Assembly (NCBI GenBank): GCA_019054805.1
Contig: JAHQIY010000001.1
Span: 7,268,501 to 7,332,500 of the forward strand
Length of the DNA: 64,000 bases
Direction of reading: 5' to 3'
From: Brachionus manjavacas
Taxonomy: Eukaryota > Rotifera > Eurotatoria > Ploima > Brachionidae
Below are positions 44,623 to 57,400 of the stretch, piece after piece (positions within the stretch are counted from its first letter, which is position 1; each line of letters opens with the position of its first letter). A program made the translations under genes and the position numbers. The notes under the pieces are model-generated. The model had not been told where the DNA came from and made no database searches. It saw nothing but the letters and a program-made list of their open reading frames with translations.

Positions 44623-45831
44623 GTTTATTATTTTGTAAGAAGAAGAATTTTTTTATTTATGAAAAAGAAAATCCAAAATATTATTCCGTCTTTAGCTAAG
44701 TTAATGCTTAATGTTTTGTTTTTAAAATTAGATTTAACCAAATTAATTAAATAAAATAAAAATTCAAACCAAGAACTTTTTCAAAACTTCGCCTTTTCTC
44801 TTTTAATATTTTCGAAATTTTTTACTGCGCAATTTAATCATTTAAAAATTCAATGGAGAAACAAAACTTATTTAATAAGAGTTTGAAGAGCTTTTCTTCG
44901 ATACTAAGGGTTCATTGGGGGTTAAAAAATATAATCTTATCTAAATTAAATCGATAGAATCAGTCATTTTATTCTATAGTTGAATATTACTCAAGAGATG
45001 TGCATGATTGAATGGATGATTTTATTTTGTATCTCTAATAAATATTATTTTTGTCGATTTTATTTCAGAAAAATTTTAAAAATAATTTTATTGATTTTTG
45101 ATGAAACAGAATCAATTTAGCTTGTACACTCTTATTCACAAATATATCTATAAAATGCATATTTTTTTACAATCGTTGTACTGGAGGAAATATCTTCACC
45201 ATGTTAAAAGATTTTTATATGAGTTTGGGTTTGTTAAGTTTTGCCTTACAAATAGTAGCTGTCTTTTTTATTCGAATTTTTTCTTATTAATCTTTTAATT
45301 AATAGTGATTTGAGCGAATTGTATTTGATTGATTTTTTGAAAATAAATTTTTAAAAAGCGCACAATATTGAGGCTTATAAAAATTAAACTGATATTTTAT
45401 CAGTTGAGTCAACTAAAACAAATGCTCTTAGAACTAACCCAATATTTTCTTTCCACCCTTTAAGTAGTCAATTACTTACCCAATATATTTTAGAAACTAT
45501 TCAGAAAAGATGCAAAATGGTACTCTTCAAAATTCTATAAATATCAACGATTAAATCAAAAATCTTTATTTCATAATTAGTGATACGAAATAAAGAGTTT
45601 TGTTAAAAAAAAAAGCAAACTAGAAAGTTGAAGAAATATTTTTAAATAAAAAAATATTAGCAAGTAATCAATAAAAAATTCCCAAGCACTATTCTACTTA
45701 AGCTGGCGGGGCTTGTTAATATTTAAAAAAACTTTTAAATTAAAATAATTAATTTAACTATTTATTAAACTGAACTTTATTTTATTTTCTGATTTATAAT
45801 TTGAAAAAATTCACGAAAATTTTCTATCGAA
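44623..45831. other. Intergenic stretch after SNX17
   Basis: AT-rich; contains AATAAA-type signals near 44745 for SNX17. No gene is seen; a 66-residue open frame near 45100-45300 has no recognisable features. Confidence 0.45.
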
Positions 45832-46182
45832 AATTTGAACGGAGTTGGTCAAGAATCAAAGTCATGAAGTCAAAGTCAAGTGTGGATTTTGACTTTAAAT
45901 TTTATTTTTTTGAAGTCAAGTCTGGAGTTTGACTAAAACTAAAAATTTTTTTTAAAAATTTTTGTTTTAAATCAAATTTAGTTCTCGAATTTCAATGTTT
46001 TTAAATTACATTTAATCATTTTTAATTTTTCTGTATTTTGGTGTTAATTTAGAACGATGAGTTCTAATGTTATAGCTTGAAAATAATTAAGTTGACTTGA
46101 GTGGACTCAAGCTTTGACTTTGACTTTGACTCTTAACGATTCTGACTTTAAAATTTGACTTTTGACCAACTCTGCATTTGAA
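45832..46182. mobile_element. AAGTC-rich hAT-like MITE copy
   Basis: The element is 45840-46174 (335 bp). The ends CGGAGTTGGTCAAGAATC and GACTTTTGACCAACTCTG are related to those of the element at 2772-3755. Flanks AATTTGAA (45832-45839) and CATTTGAA (46175-46182) match in 7 of 8 positions, as for a slightly decayed 8-bp hAT target duplication. Inside are repeated AAGTCAAAGTCAAG and GACTTTGACTTTGACT arrays in inverted orientation. Non-coding. Confidence 0.72.
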
Positions 46183-46621
46183 GGACTCAAATTCAATGAA
46201 TGAAAAGGATTAAGACTAATTTTTATCTAAAAAGTTGAATTTTTTTTAAGAATAATTTATTTTTGCAGTCTTCTTTAAATTTTTATTTTGAATTTATTTT
46301 TAATTCCCGATAACATTTTTTAAATGAAATTTTTTTTCACTTTCTAAGAGATCCAATTTTATTCAGTTTAGTCGAAAAATTTAATACGTAAGAGTTTTTA
46401 AGAAGGTTATTAATGTCAGGATTATCGATCGATGAGTGTTCTTAATTTTTTTTCTATCATCCAAAGACACGCATAACAGAGTAATTTAATACCTTTAGTA
46501 CAAGACTAAATCATTTACTGATTTTTAATTAACTTTATATTGCCTATAGATTAATCTGGCAATTTACTTAAACAAAAAGATCATGTATGCTAAGTACATA
46601 CACTGTATTTAAACTTATAAA
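46183..46621. other. Spacer between two MITE copies
   Basis: AT-rich; nothing recognised. Confidence 0.4.
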
Positions 46622-46941
46622 CAAATAATCAGACTTTTTTAAGTCAGAAGTCTTAAATCAAGTCAATAAATTTCTAAATAAACCACAATCTTAAAATTAA
46701 ATCGGCCAGAGTTTTCTGCATTTATTCATAAGATTCAGTCTTCAGACAAAAATATATTTTGTTGAATAACGAACATTTATAAATTAGTGACACATTTCTT
46801 AAAGAAATAGAATTTTTTTTTACATTTTATCATTTTTGTGATTGTTAATAATAAAAAAAAAATAGTTCAAGTCATAAGTTGGACTTAAATTTTTTTGACT
46901 TAGACTTAAAACTGTGACTTATAAACAAGTCTGCAATTCAT
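46622..46941. mobile_element. AAGTC-rich hAT-like MITE copy
   Basis: The element is 46630-46933 (304 bp). The ends CAGACTTTTTTAAGTC and GACTTATAAACAAGTCTG are inverted and related to the other copies. Flanks CAAATAAT and CAATTCAT agree in 6 of 8 positions, so the target duplication is less certain. Internal motifs AAGTCATAAG, GGACTTAA and GACTTAGACTT fit the family. Non-coding. Confidence 0.6.
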
Positions 46942-47049
46942 TACTGGATATTGTACTTAATATTAAACAAGGATAATTAATAAATGCAATTAGTTTATTA
47001 GTCATTCCAAAAATTAAATAAATTAATTAAAAAATTCGATAGAAAAAAA

Positions 47050-48303
47050 TTAAACTTTTCTTGGATAGATGACATTTTGATAAAGAGCTTTGCCATTCGA
47101 TTCATAGAATGTTAAAGTCATATTTTGACTAGTGGTTTGAGTGAGCATAAAACCTCCATTAATGAGACCAATATTTTCAGCCCAAAAATATTTTAGACTA
47201 TCCGACGGCACATCAGAGATATGTGCGGTTGAATTTTCAACAAAATTTCCGGCACCACTTACAATGTAGTCAACTTTGTGATCCAAAAATGTGTCTGAAA
47301 GATACTGCAAATTGTGGTCATGTCCACAAAAATATGCTGACACCTGATATTTGTGCAACAAAGGTCTCAAAGTGTTTAATAAGCATTGAGTTGGTCCATG
47401 TTCGGCCACTGACCACACTGGAAAATGCCCAGCCACAATTATATAAGGCACATTTGTGCTCGACACCCGCCGCAGCTCTTGTTCTATGGCTTCCAAATAA
47501 GCATTTGAAATGACTTTTTCTCTAACTGATTTGAATCTTGGTTGTTTTTCAAATTCCCAGTCGAAACCCGAATTACCACACAATAAAATAGTATCTATCA
47601 TCAAAATACTAATTAAACTTTGCTCATTTTTATCCGTGACATTTATTGTATAATTGAAGGATGGTAAAATCCAGTTCTTATAGAGCTTTGTATATTCAAC
47701 TTGAGCTGTGGCATTACCATAATGGTCATGGTTACCTAATACCACAAACCACGGTGTTTCTCGTAATCGTTTTGAATTAAAAACACTTAGATACGTTTCC
47801 TGCATTGATTAAGAAAATAATTTTGAATTTTTATTTGATTTTCATTAAATTTTTATACTTTGAATCTTTTATCATTTTCATCTTTGACTCCTGTAAAATA
47901 AAAATTGTCGCCTAATGCTAATTGAAATTGAGTATTAAACATATCTCCTAGTTTTGTCATTTGATTCGAAACTTGTGTTTCAACAATAGTCCTGAGAATT
48001 GCTTACTTTTTATTTTAAAGCTGATGCAAAAAAATTTGGTTACCTGAAAGGAAATACTGGCAAACCACCCCAATCACCAATTACCAGAAAATTAACTGAG
48101 TTTTCATCAGAAACAAATCTTAATTGATCTTGAAGAAAAATTATTAAATTTAAATTTGAATGAACTTTGAAATTTGCTGTTTAAATGAATTTACCATCTT
48201 CTATCAATAGCTGAGAATTAAGAAAATTTCTTTTCGATTGTAAAGAGCTGACCAAAACAGCCAGAGCAAATTTAGCGACCAAAAATTGGAAAAAATATTT
48301 CAT
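47050..48303 (-). CDS. ACP5: Tartrate-resistant (purple) acid phosphatase type 5
   Basis: Four exons: 48303-48195, 48128-48044, 47991-47859, 47799-47050; 358 aa. A signal peptide (FFQFLVAKFALAVLVSS) leads to a secreted or lysosomal enzyme. All binuclear iron-site motifs of purple acid phosphatases are present in order: GDWGG, GDNFYFTG, LGNHDHYG, AGHFPVW and CGHDHN, followed by YIVSGAGNF. The block from LLCGNSGFDW to SVAEHGPTQCLL resembles vertebrate ACP5 closely. The enzyme removes phosphate from phosphoproteins and small esters at acid pH. There are several N-glycosylation sites (NAT, NYT, NVT, NST, NMT). Starting instead at the ATG at 47805 would lose the first metal motifs; the intron acceptor ...ATGCAG sits exactly there, so that ATG is intronic. 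Confidence 0.95.
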
Positions 48304-51300
48304 TTTTTAGACTAAATCTTCTTTTTCATTAAAAAATATTTTGTTATAATTAAAGATTAATTATGCAGCTTATATTTATTCTGAAAAGTCATGTGATTTG
48401 GATGTAAATATTTTCCAAGTCTTTTCATCAAATAAATCAGATAATATGGAAATCTAAAGTAAACGCAATTGTTAAATTTAGAATTATATTTTTGGAGCAT
48501 TTATCTTAAGTTTCTTTTAATTAAAAAAGTAAAATTATCAAAAAGCATATTCATATTAAAAATTAGAAAGAGAATCAATTCTTTTTAAATTTTTAGTGGT
48601 CAAAAAAAAATAATTTTTAATTCATGATAAGATTTTAAAAATAGAATTTAGAATAAATAAGTTTTTCTTCCTTTTTAAAGGCAGAAATGAGATTAAAATT
48701 TATCCTAAAACTCGCAGTTTAAAGAAATTTTTTTAATTTAAAATCTTTGACAATAAGATGCTCAAAAGAGTCTAATGATTTTGTAAACAAACCCAAGCTT
48801 GGTGATCTGAGAAAAGGAGAGAGTGCATTGATAAAAAATTCAAATAAAATATTTTTTAAAAACTTACTTAAATTGACTTAAATTTAATAATTATTTTTTT
48901 ATGTACACTTTTATATTTATTCCAAAAATTCGCGGAGATGAAGTTTAGAGCAAAATATATTTTATTAGATTGAAACCAAGTTTTATTTCAATTATTGATA
49001 ATTATTATTAAAATTAATTTTTAACATTTTTAAACAAAATTTGTTAAAAGTAAACAATATCAAAAAAATAAATATATTTTTATATTTTGAGAAATGATCG
49101 AATATTGATATAATAAAGCTTTTTTGTGATTTTAACACTAAAAAAATTCAAAATTATCGATTTATTTTTCAATTTTTAAAATTTTTTGCTTTGCTTTCAT
49201 TTTTTTTTGCTCCAAACTTCACCGCCGCCGAAAATTCAGTATACTTAACAGTTTTTTGAATGTTTAAAAGAGAAAATATGTTTTTCAGCGGCGTAGGTGA
49301 AAATAGCTAAATTTATTTGATTTCAAAAGCAATCAATTATAGTCGCCTTTTATTTCATAATTAGTGATTAACTTTTTTGAGTTTTTTCAATATTTTCTCA
49401 ATTTTAATTAGATAAAATAAACTAAATTATATTCTCAATTTTTTTTTAATTTTCTTTAATATTATATTTTAACTTTGTTTACTTTTATTTTGTTTGTTTT
49501 TTAAATCTAAAGGAGCTTTAGCTCGGCTCAAATAAAAAATAAAAATTAATTTTATCGCTCAATAGCTTATATTTTTGTCATCGCTTTTTAACTACTGAGG
49601 TTTTTAATTTTTTCTATATTTGGTTTGCCATTTTGTCTGTAATCATGTTCTTCATGGTATAGTTGAGGTAGGTATATAAAAATATATTTAGTTATTTTGA
49701 CAATTGCTGTCTTGATATAGAGCCGTTTTTCAGCAAAAAGTCTTCTAATAAGCAAAGAATGCTTGGATGAAAAATGGTTATACTGAAAAGTTTCATTAAT
49801 ATGTTAAAAAGTTCTGATAGTATGTTGGTCAAGTATACCCAGGTTCAGATATTTTATCCGCAGACCCTGGATTAACCAGTTTTCATGAGTTGTGTATGAG
49901 TAAAACAAAGAGAAAATACATGTGATTTTCGCCTCATGTTGAGATTTTCAGAAAGGCCAGATTGAAAACTCCAGAGACGATCGTGGACTCAAATTTGCTC
50001 AATTTATCTAATAATTTCGGCAAATACTAATTCATAGCAATAGACGATAGACTAAAACTCAGTATTTACTACTATTGCTAGCTTTAAATTCATTCAATTT
50101 AAATTAGAAGTTTATTATCAATAATATTAAAATATTTTGTAAATAATTCAAGTTTACCTATTTCAAACTAAAAAAATAACAATCTAAATCTCATTTGACT
50201 TGAATCTAGCTTAATGAGAATTTATTTAAACTAAAACTTAACCAAGAAATTAACTTTGTTAATTAGAACCATTTCAGGATAGAGTTAAAAATTCGGTTAA
50301 CTTTGGGAAATTTTTTTTTAAAAAAAATATCCTCTTTTAACATCTTCAAAAATTATGTAAACTTTTTTTGTTTAATTTTGTGGCATTTTTACGAATACAC
50401 TAATTAAATGGCGGTATATAAAAGTTAATAATTAAACAAAATAAATAAATAAATCCTTAGTAAAGGACAATAAATATAAATAAGCAGCCTGTATTTTATA
50501 ATTTTATTTAAGAACTTAAAATTTATTTAAAACAAAAATTAAAAAATATTTTAATCAAAAACAAATAAAAATCATAAAAAAATTTAAAAAAAATTTAGAA
50601 ATACTTTTCAAAATGTTGATCCTATCCACAAAAAAATGGTTTTCCTCAATTTTATTTCGACTAATAATAGGACCCGCAGAGACATTCAAATTCTAATAAT
50701 AATTAACAATTATTTGAAAAAGTCCGTACGAATATAAGCGTTATGCAAATTTGAAAATAATGAAATAAAAAGATCTAAATCAGCATTCGCTTTTAAATAG
50801 TGAAAATTTACAATAGATCAAGTAAAATAAATAAATCCGAGATTATCTCGAATCAGAAAAAAGAGTAGATGACAAGAATTTACCGCATTAAAATAACAAC
50901 ATTTAAATACACAACATCTAAATGCGTTAAAAAAAAAAGAGTAAAAAAAATAAAATTTGAGTAACAACACTGATTTAAAGGAAATTTAGTGCTATTTTTT
51001 GCAATTTGTTTTAATCTATTTGAGAATGGTGTTCTTTGTTTTCCAAAATTTATTGAGCAATAAACATGTTCTTTCAAATTTTAGATTTTTTTGCTCTTTT
51101 GAGAAAATAAAAAAACGGAAGAACTTCACCTCGCTAAAAAGGTATTCGAATGACTAGTTTACGTGAGATTTTCATGAGGAAATTTATCTACATTGAATTA
51201 TTTGCATTTCAAAACTAAAAATGATTGTCAATTTCAATCGGAAGATAAAACTGATCTCCAAAGTATTAATTTACCATTTGCATAAGAAATCTCTTAAAAA

Positions 51301-51402
51301 TTATGCTTTTTTAAAAATTGTATTAATTGACTTAGTTATTAATTATTCTGAAATCACTCATTAATGATAGAATTTGATATTTTTTTCTCAAATTTTTAAA
51401 AA
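48304..51402. other. Intergenic stretch between ACP5 and DGKQ
   Basis: AT-rich. A small GC-richer inverted pair, CACCGCCGCCGAAAA / TTTTTCAGCGGCGTAGGTGA, is at about 49221-49301. A piece of more balanced composition at 49840-50000 is unidentified. No gene is seen. Confidence 0.4.
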
Positions 51403-54400
51403 TTAAAAAGGTTCTGATTCTCCATCGGGATCAACCGCTTCAGTTTCGGCTCTAGTACCACCTTGATTTATATTCGTCAAATTTACACTTGGCTCTGTGT
51501 TGCGCCGCTTTATTTTCATTTTGCTTTTCTTGAGCATTGTTGCCTATAAATAATTAATAGAAAATATTTGTTTCTAAGACTTAATATTATTTATTTGAAT
51601 TTACCTTAAGCGCTGATTTTAAAATCGTAATCGAACATGGCGCTTGAAGCCAAGGTTCACCATCCACTTGAACCGGAATTTCATTATTCATTTTTATTTT
51701 TATCTTTGATCAAAAAATAGAATAAATTTAATATATTTTTTTTAATTTACCCTTCCACCTTGAGCTAGTCGGATGGCGCTTGACAAACCACTTTGAATTT
51801 GTCCCATATGCACTACTCCCTTGACGCCTACAACCTCCAGCATACCGTCATAATGAGTGGGCTTTTGGAACTGATCCTCTTTCTCGGGTCCCCAAGGATT
51901 TGACCCACTGCCCCAGCTTAATATATTTAGGATAATAATTCCCTCTATCTGAGGCAAGTCGACTCTTCGTCCGTCGACCTCGAGTGTCACATGCCTGTTA
52001 AAGTCTTTGCACAAACCGCGATTCATCATTTTTCGGATTCCTAATTGTAAATAGTATTTTTTGTTATGTAGTCTGCTATTGAATTTGTTGGGATTTTCCT
52101 CACGAGCTGTATGAAAATCCAGGCATACATCAGCATCGATACCAATGCCAAAGTAATTGTTCATAACATAAATTTCAGTGTTGTCCTCGTTAGTATTTGC
52201 TTGGCTGATATTGACAGCAATAGATAATTGACGCTTTAAATCGTCCAGCTCTTTATTTTCGTCCGAATGGAACACGACGGTCCATCGGTCCAAAGTGATC
52301 TCTTCGGCTTCTATAACGTCACGTAAAAGATTAATAGGCTCTTCGGCGCCCGTATATCCGGCACCCCACCTAAGCACTCGAGCGAGATCATTTCCGGTAC
52401 CCAGTGGAACGATGGCCATCGGTGGCGACTGACACTTGGCGTCTTGGCTTACATTATCCAAACAGGACAACACCCATCCGATTGTGCCGTCGCCACCACA
52501 AGCCAAAATTCGATAAGACTCTATATTTCTAAAAACATACAATCCGGGCAATGGCCCACCATTTTGAAGGTCGAATACTTGATGCGGATTAAGCAAATGT
52601 CTAAAGCTTGTTATTAATTCGGAGCCTTGTTGTCCACCACTTTTGACGTTCACAAACACCAAAAGTGGATATACATTTGCCGGAATCATCGGAGGCTAAA
52701 ATTCAAAAAATTAAATTTTTTTTATAAATTAAAGTTTTTTTTGAAAGTTTCTTTCTAATTTAAAGTTTTCATCTGGGAATTTTGATTGCTCTTGGTTTGG
52801 CTAGAATTTATATCAAAGATATCATTAAGAGGGGTATCTGAACTTGATTTTAGTACAGATTAACTTTTCTAATCTAAAATGTATAATGACGATGATTAAT
52901 CAATACTGCTAATCGCAAGATCAATTGACTGCAAAAAAAATATCAAATTCGATAAATTTACAAAACTTAAATTTTGCACAATCCATTTATTTTAATCTGT
53001 TCGAATTTTTGTAAAATTTTATCTATATTGAAATCAATTTCAAGCACCCTTCTTAATGATTCATTTCTATACCAAAATATAATCTCCAAAGACTATACTA
53101 ATTTCAAAAGGTTAAGTTGTCTTAATATTTATTTAATATTTCAATTTTTTGATAAAATTTAAATTTTATTAGCCGGAAAAACTAAAACACGTTAGAGGAT
53201 TTTAGAGGCGTTTTTTAGTGAATAAGCCTAGGTCCCTTATTTATTCATTAAAAAAACATTACACATTTTTACACTCAAAAACGCGCTTTTTTTTTTTTTT
53301 TTTAAATAAATGAATTTTTTATTAATTTTACTTGAATAGTCGGTAATAAAAGCACCATTAATTGCTTGTTTTCATAGTATGAATCTTTAAGCATTTTATA
53401 AGCCTTGACCGCCTTTGCGGAATCGTCGTATAGTATGACCATAGAGCCGTATTCGTAATAAATTACATCAAATTTACTCCACCTTAAATCATTATTGTTC
53501 CTTAGGGTATCCATTAAAATTTTTTCGTATTGAATTTGTGATAGTCCATTAGGTAAATTTCCGACAAAAAGAGCAACTGATGGACCATGTGGATCTTCTT
53601 TTTGTTGAAGATAAAATCTTACCATCCGATTGTTGCATAAGGATTCCTATTAAAAAATTTAAATCTAAGGTTGTAATTTTTTTTTAATTTTAATAAATTA
53701 GAAAATAAACAAAAAACGGTGTTTGGTAAAAGTATTTTAGTTTACTTTTCTAATTTGTTGAACTATTTTAAGTGGATATTCGTCCATGCCGAGAGTTTTT
53801 TCAGCAACGTCCTGGTCGATTAATACCTGAACCAAGAAATAATTCTCGAATTCATCATTCTTTGATGACAAAAAAAAAATTAGATTTTTTTTTATTTAAA
53901 AAATTAATTTACATTTATTTCAAATTTTTCCAGCGCTGTCCTGATCGTCTCAGCTACAGTTGTGTTCAAGTTTATTTTAATATTTTGGTATCCAGCAGCA
54001 TCTCTTTTGATGATATTTTAAAATTGATGTAAGAAAAATTAAATTAAATTTTACTTGATTACTCCTGGATAGACCCGAATATTTTCGCTATTTTGGTCTC
54101 GAAAACGAAGCAGTATTGAAGATTTTGTGCCTTCAAAGTTACTGCTTAAAATAGCAGATTTTATTGTTTTGATCGGATTCGGTTCTTCCACTATTTTTTC
54201 ATCTATTTGCAAATCATCCATTATTCCGCTTGATGAAGCAATAAATGGTATGGATAGAAAGTATTTATTCGGATCATCATTTATATGGAATGTCCTCAAT
54301 GATGCTTCCTTTAATTGAAAAAATTATAAAAAAAGAAAAAAATTTATTTAAATTATTACAAGAAGTGTTTGAAAAGAACAATTTTTCTGGACAGTGACTG

Positions 54401-57400
54401 TTCGAAATACTTTTTTACGATATGATGAATTTCCGTCATAAACTCGAACTATCTCTGAAAAAATTTTTTTAATTTTAAACCAAAATCAGATAAAATTCCT
54501 AACCTCTTGCGTCTTCGGCATCGTCTTCAGTTTGTTTGTATTTTTCTTTCTTTTTCGATTGAACATTTGGATTGTAATCTTTGGTTTGAGAATTAAAAAA
54601 AGGAGATGCTGGAAGTGAACTCGATGGTGATGAGTTTGTGTTTCCTGCCAAGGGATAGGATTGAGTCAAAAGAGATTGTGATGTGTTTGGGTAAAAATTT
54701 GAGCTAATATTGCTGAAACCAGTCTGGGAAGCGGGTGGTGTGAGAGTGGCACTATCAGAGACTGCTTCGAATTTGAGATCTCCGCCTGACGACCATTCTG
54801 AAGAATTACTCCGTACTAAAAAAAAAATGAATTTTTTGAGAAAATTTTTTTTTCACTTACCCTTAGGTCTATTATTTTGGAGACCGAAAATTGTCTCCTT
54901 GTTCATTTCAATACGTGGGACAGATACTGCAAAAGGCGGTATAATAATGTCTCTTAAATTGCCAAAATTGCATTCATCGATTATTCGTTGTCGGCATATT
55001 CCGTGCGCCTTAAAAGTCCAAATAATATATTTAATTTTTTTTAAACTTTTTTATACCGTAATGCCACACCATTCGCATCTCATTCCTGCTAAACACTCGG
55101 ATGTCCAGCATGTTTTTTTGCAAACAGCACATTTAGAATTCGAAGGCAAATTACCTTCTCGCCAGTGATGACGAGGAGTCATTGATTTAAGATTTCGATT
55201 GGGAACATAGGTAGCTGTTTCGCAGCAATCGTTTACGGCTAATACTTGACAATCTACATGAACAAAATATTCACAAACTATTTTTTTTATTTAAATAAAA
55301 TTAGAACTTAAAAATCAACAAAAATATTTTTTGTTTACTTTCACATCTTACGGATAGGTTGTCTTCAAGACGCTTACGACAAATATTACAAAATTTTCTT
55401 TTAAAATGAGTCGGCTCTGACCAACAATGAGCAACAGGGTTCTTAAAAAAAAATTTATAATTTTTTTAGCATTAAAATAAAAAAGACGCAAATAGAAAAA
55501 AAATTAATTCTTTAATATTAGTTATTAAATTTTCAAAGATAAGTTATACTCATCAAATATTTTAAAATCAAAATTAACATCAAATATTTTATAAAGTAAG
55601 TTGGTTCTATTGCTTTGAAAAGATTTAAATAAACAAGACGCTTTATTTTATTTGACTTTTTTGCATCATTAGAGGAAAATTTTTTATTTAAAATTTATTT
55701 AGAAATATGTTCTGGAGTCTTGGAGCCTTTAGATTTGAAGAAAAAATAATTTAAAATTATCATTTTTATGGCTAAAATAAATTTCGAAGATTTAGAATAC
55801 TCTTTTGGCCATTTTAATGTCAGAAAAAATTTACTTTCAACTTTAAAAAAAGAAAATCATCGTATTTATTTTCTTATTTCATAATTTATTAAGAAAATTT
55901 TAATGTTTGCCACAATTTAAAGTTATTCAAGTGTGAATTTCGACTAAACTGGTTTCGAAAAAAATATAAAATAGATTTGTACCAAATTAAGAGTTTCTTA
56001 AATTTTATTTGAAAAATATTCTTAAATATTAAAGACATGATATAAAAACACAAATCTAATTCTTAGAAATTTTTCAGGGATTGAGCCCAAATTTTATTTT
56101 TTATCTATTCCATTTCTTACCCAGAAAAAAAAGTAAAGAAGTTAAAACTCGACGATTTTAAAAAAGAGAATATTATAATAAAATCAAAATTTTTTAATAA
56201 ATTTTAAATATTTCACCAAGTTTTATTCTAATTTAGAAAATATTGAGTAATTCAAAAAATTGAAAAAAATTGTTCATATTCATAGTTTTTTTTAATTGTT
56301 TTAATGGGAATATTGTGTCACCATTCACTTAAGTCTGACCGAAACACATTCAATTCCTGATGAGCACACAACTTGAATAACATTTATGTGGTATTTTTTT
56401 TTACGTTAAAAAAATTATATTTTAATTATTTATATGCTTGAACAAGACAAATTTTTGAGTGATTATTAAGAATTAAAATTTTTAATCGAAGAAAAAATAT
56501 TTTTATTTTAAATTAATGAAAAATCTCATTGTATTATAATTTTTTTAATGTATTTACTTATTTGTGGTTTTGTTCCCATGAGGGATACGTCTAAACATAC
56601 ACCTAGTGTATGTTGTTCAGTTAGTTGTCTCAACAAAAAAAGGGGGGATCCTTCTGATTTTTTTTTTATTCATTTGATGCCAATTCCGGTGATCTGGACA
56701 ATTGTAAAGTAAAACATTTTCATGATTTATTTCAAAATTCTCGAATTAAACTAAAATTTCGGATTGATTTTAATTAAATGAAGGTTTAATTTTTTAATAT
56801 TTTCTTATTTCCACATGGACAGAGAAGGTGTTAGAAAAAAAAATTAAGGAAATTATAATGGGTAATAACTACATTCCAGTTGTCCCTAAATTGTGTTTTT
56901 ATTTAAATTTTCACAACCTTAGCTAATAGAATGTTTATTAAATGTTAGTTATTGCATGATTAATTTGTAAACTACAAACATATCTAATCTTACTTGGTTG
57001 AAAAAATTATGAAATCTTAGGGTTCACTTATTTCCAAGGGAATACGAAAAGCACAAGTATGTACCATTTAGTAGGATGATATATCAAAATGTTATGAATG
57101 TAAAGAGTTTTTAATACATTATCAGCAAATGAATGCATTCATAAATTTAATAAATTCCATTGAAGCATTAAATTTTTCTTAATAGCTAACCTTGTGAATT
57201 TAGAGCTCATACTCAATCAATCCATGTAAGACTATGCTAGTTTGATAATACATCGAAAGTCATAAATTTTGTATGTTACGAAAAATTTTCAGAACATAAT
57301 GTTTATCATTAAATTTAGCTAAAATTTGAAATTTATAAAACAAACTTTTTATTTTGTGATCGTAACAATAGAATGAAAAAGCTTTCAAAAAATTTAAAAC

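Noticed and set aside
45098-45298. 66-codon open frame
   Set aside because: No similarity, no plausible splice partners; typical of AT-rich chance frames.
54710-55168. Plus-strand 152-codon open frame
   Set aside because: Antisense to DGKQ exons 4-6, whose sense frames carry conserved C1-domain residues.
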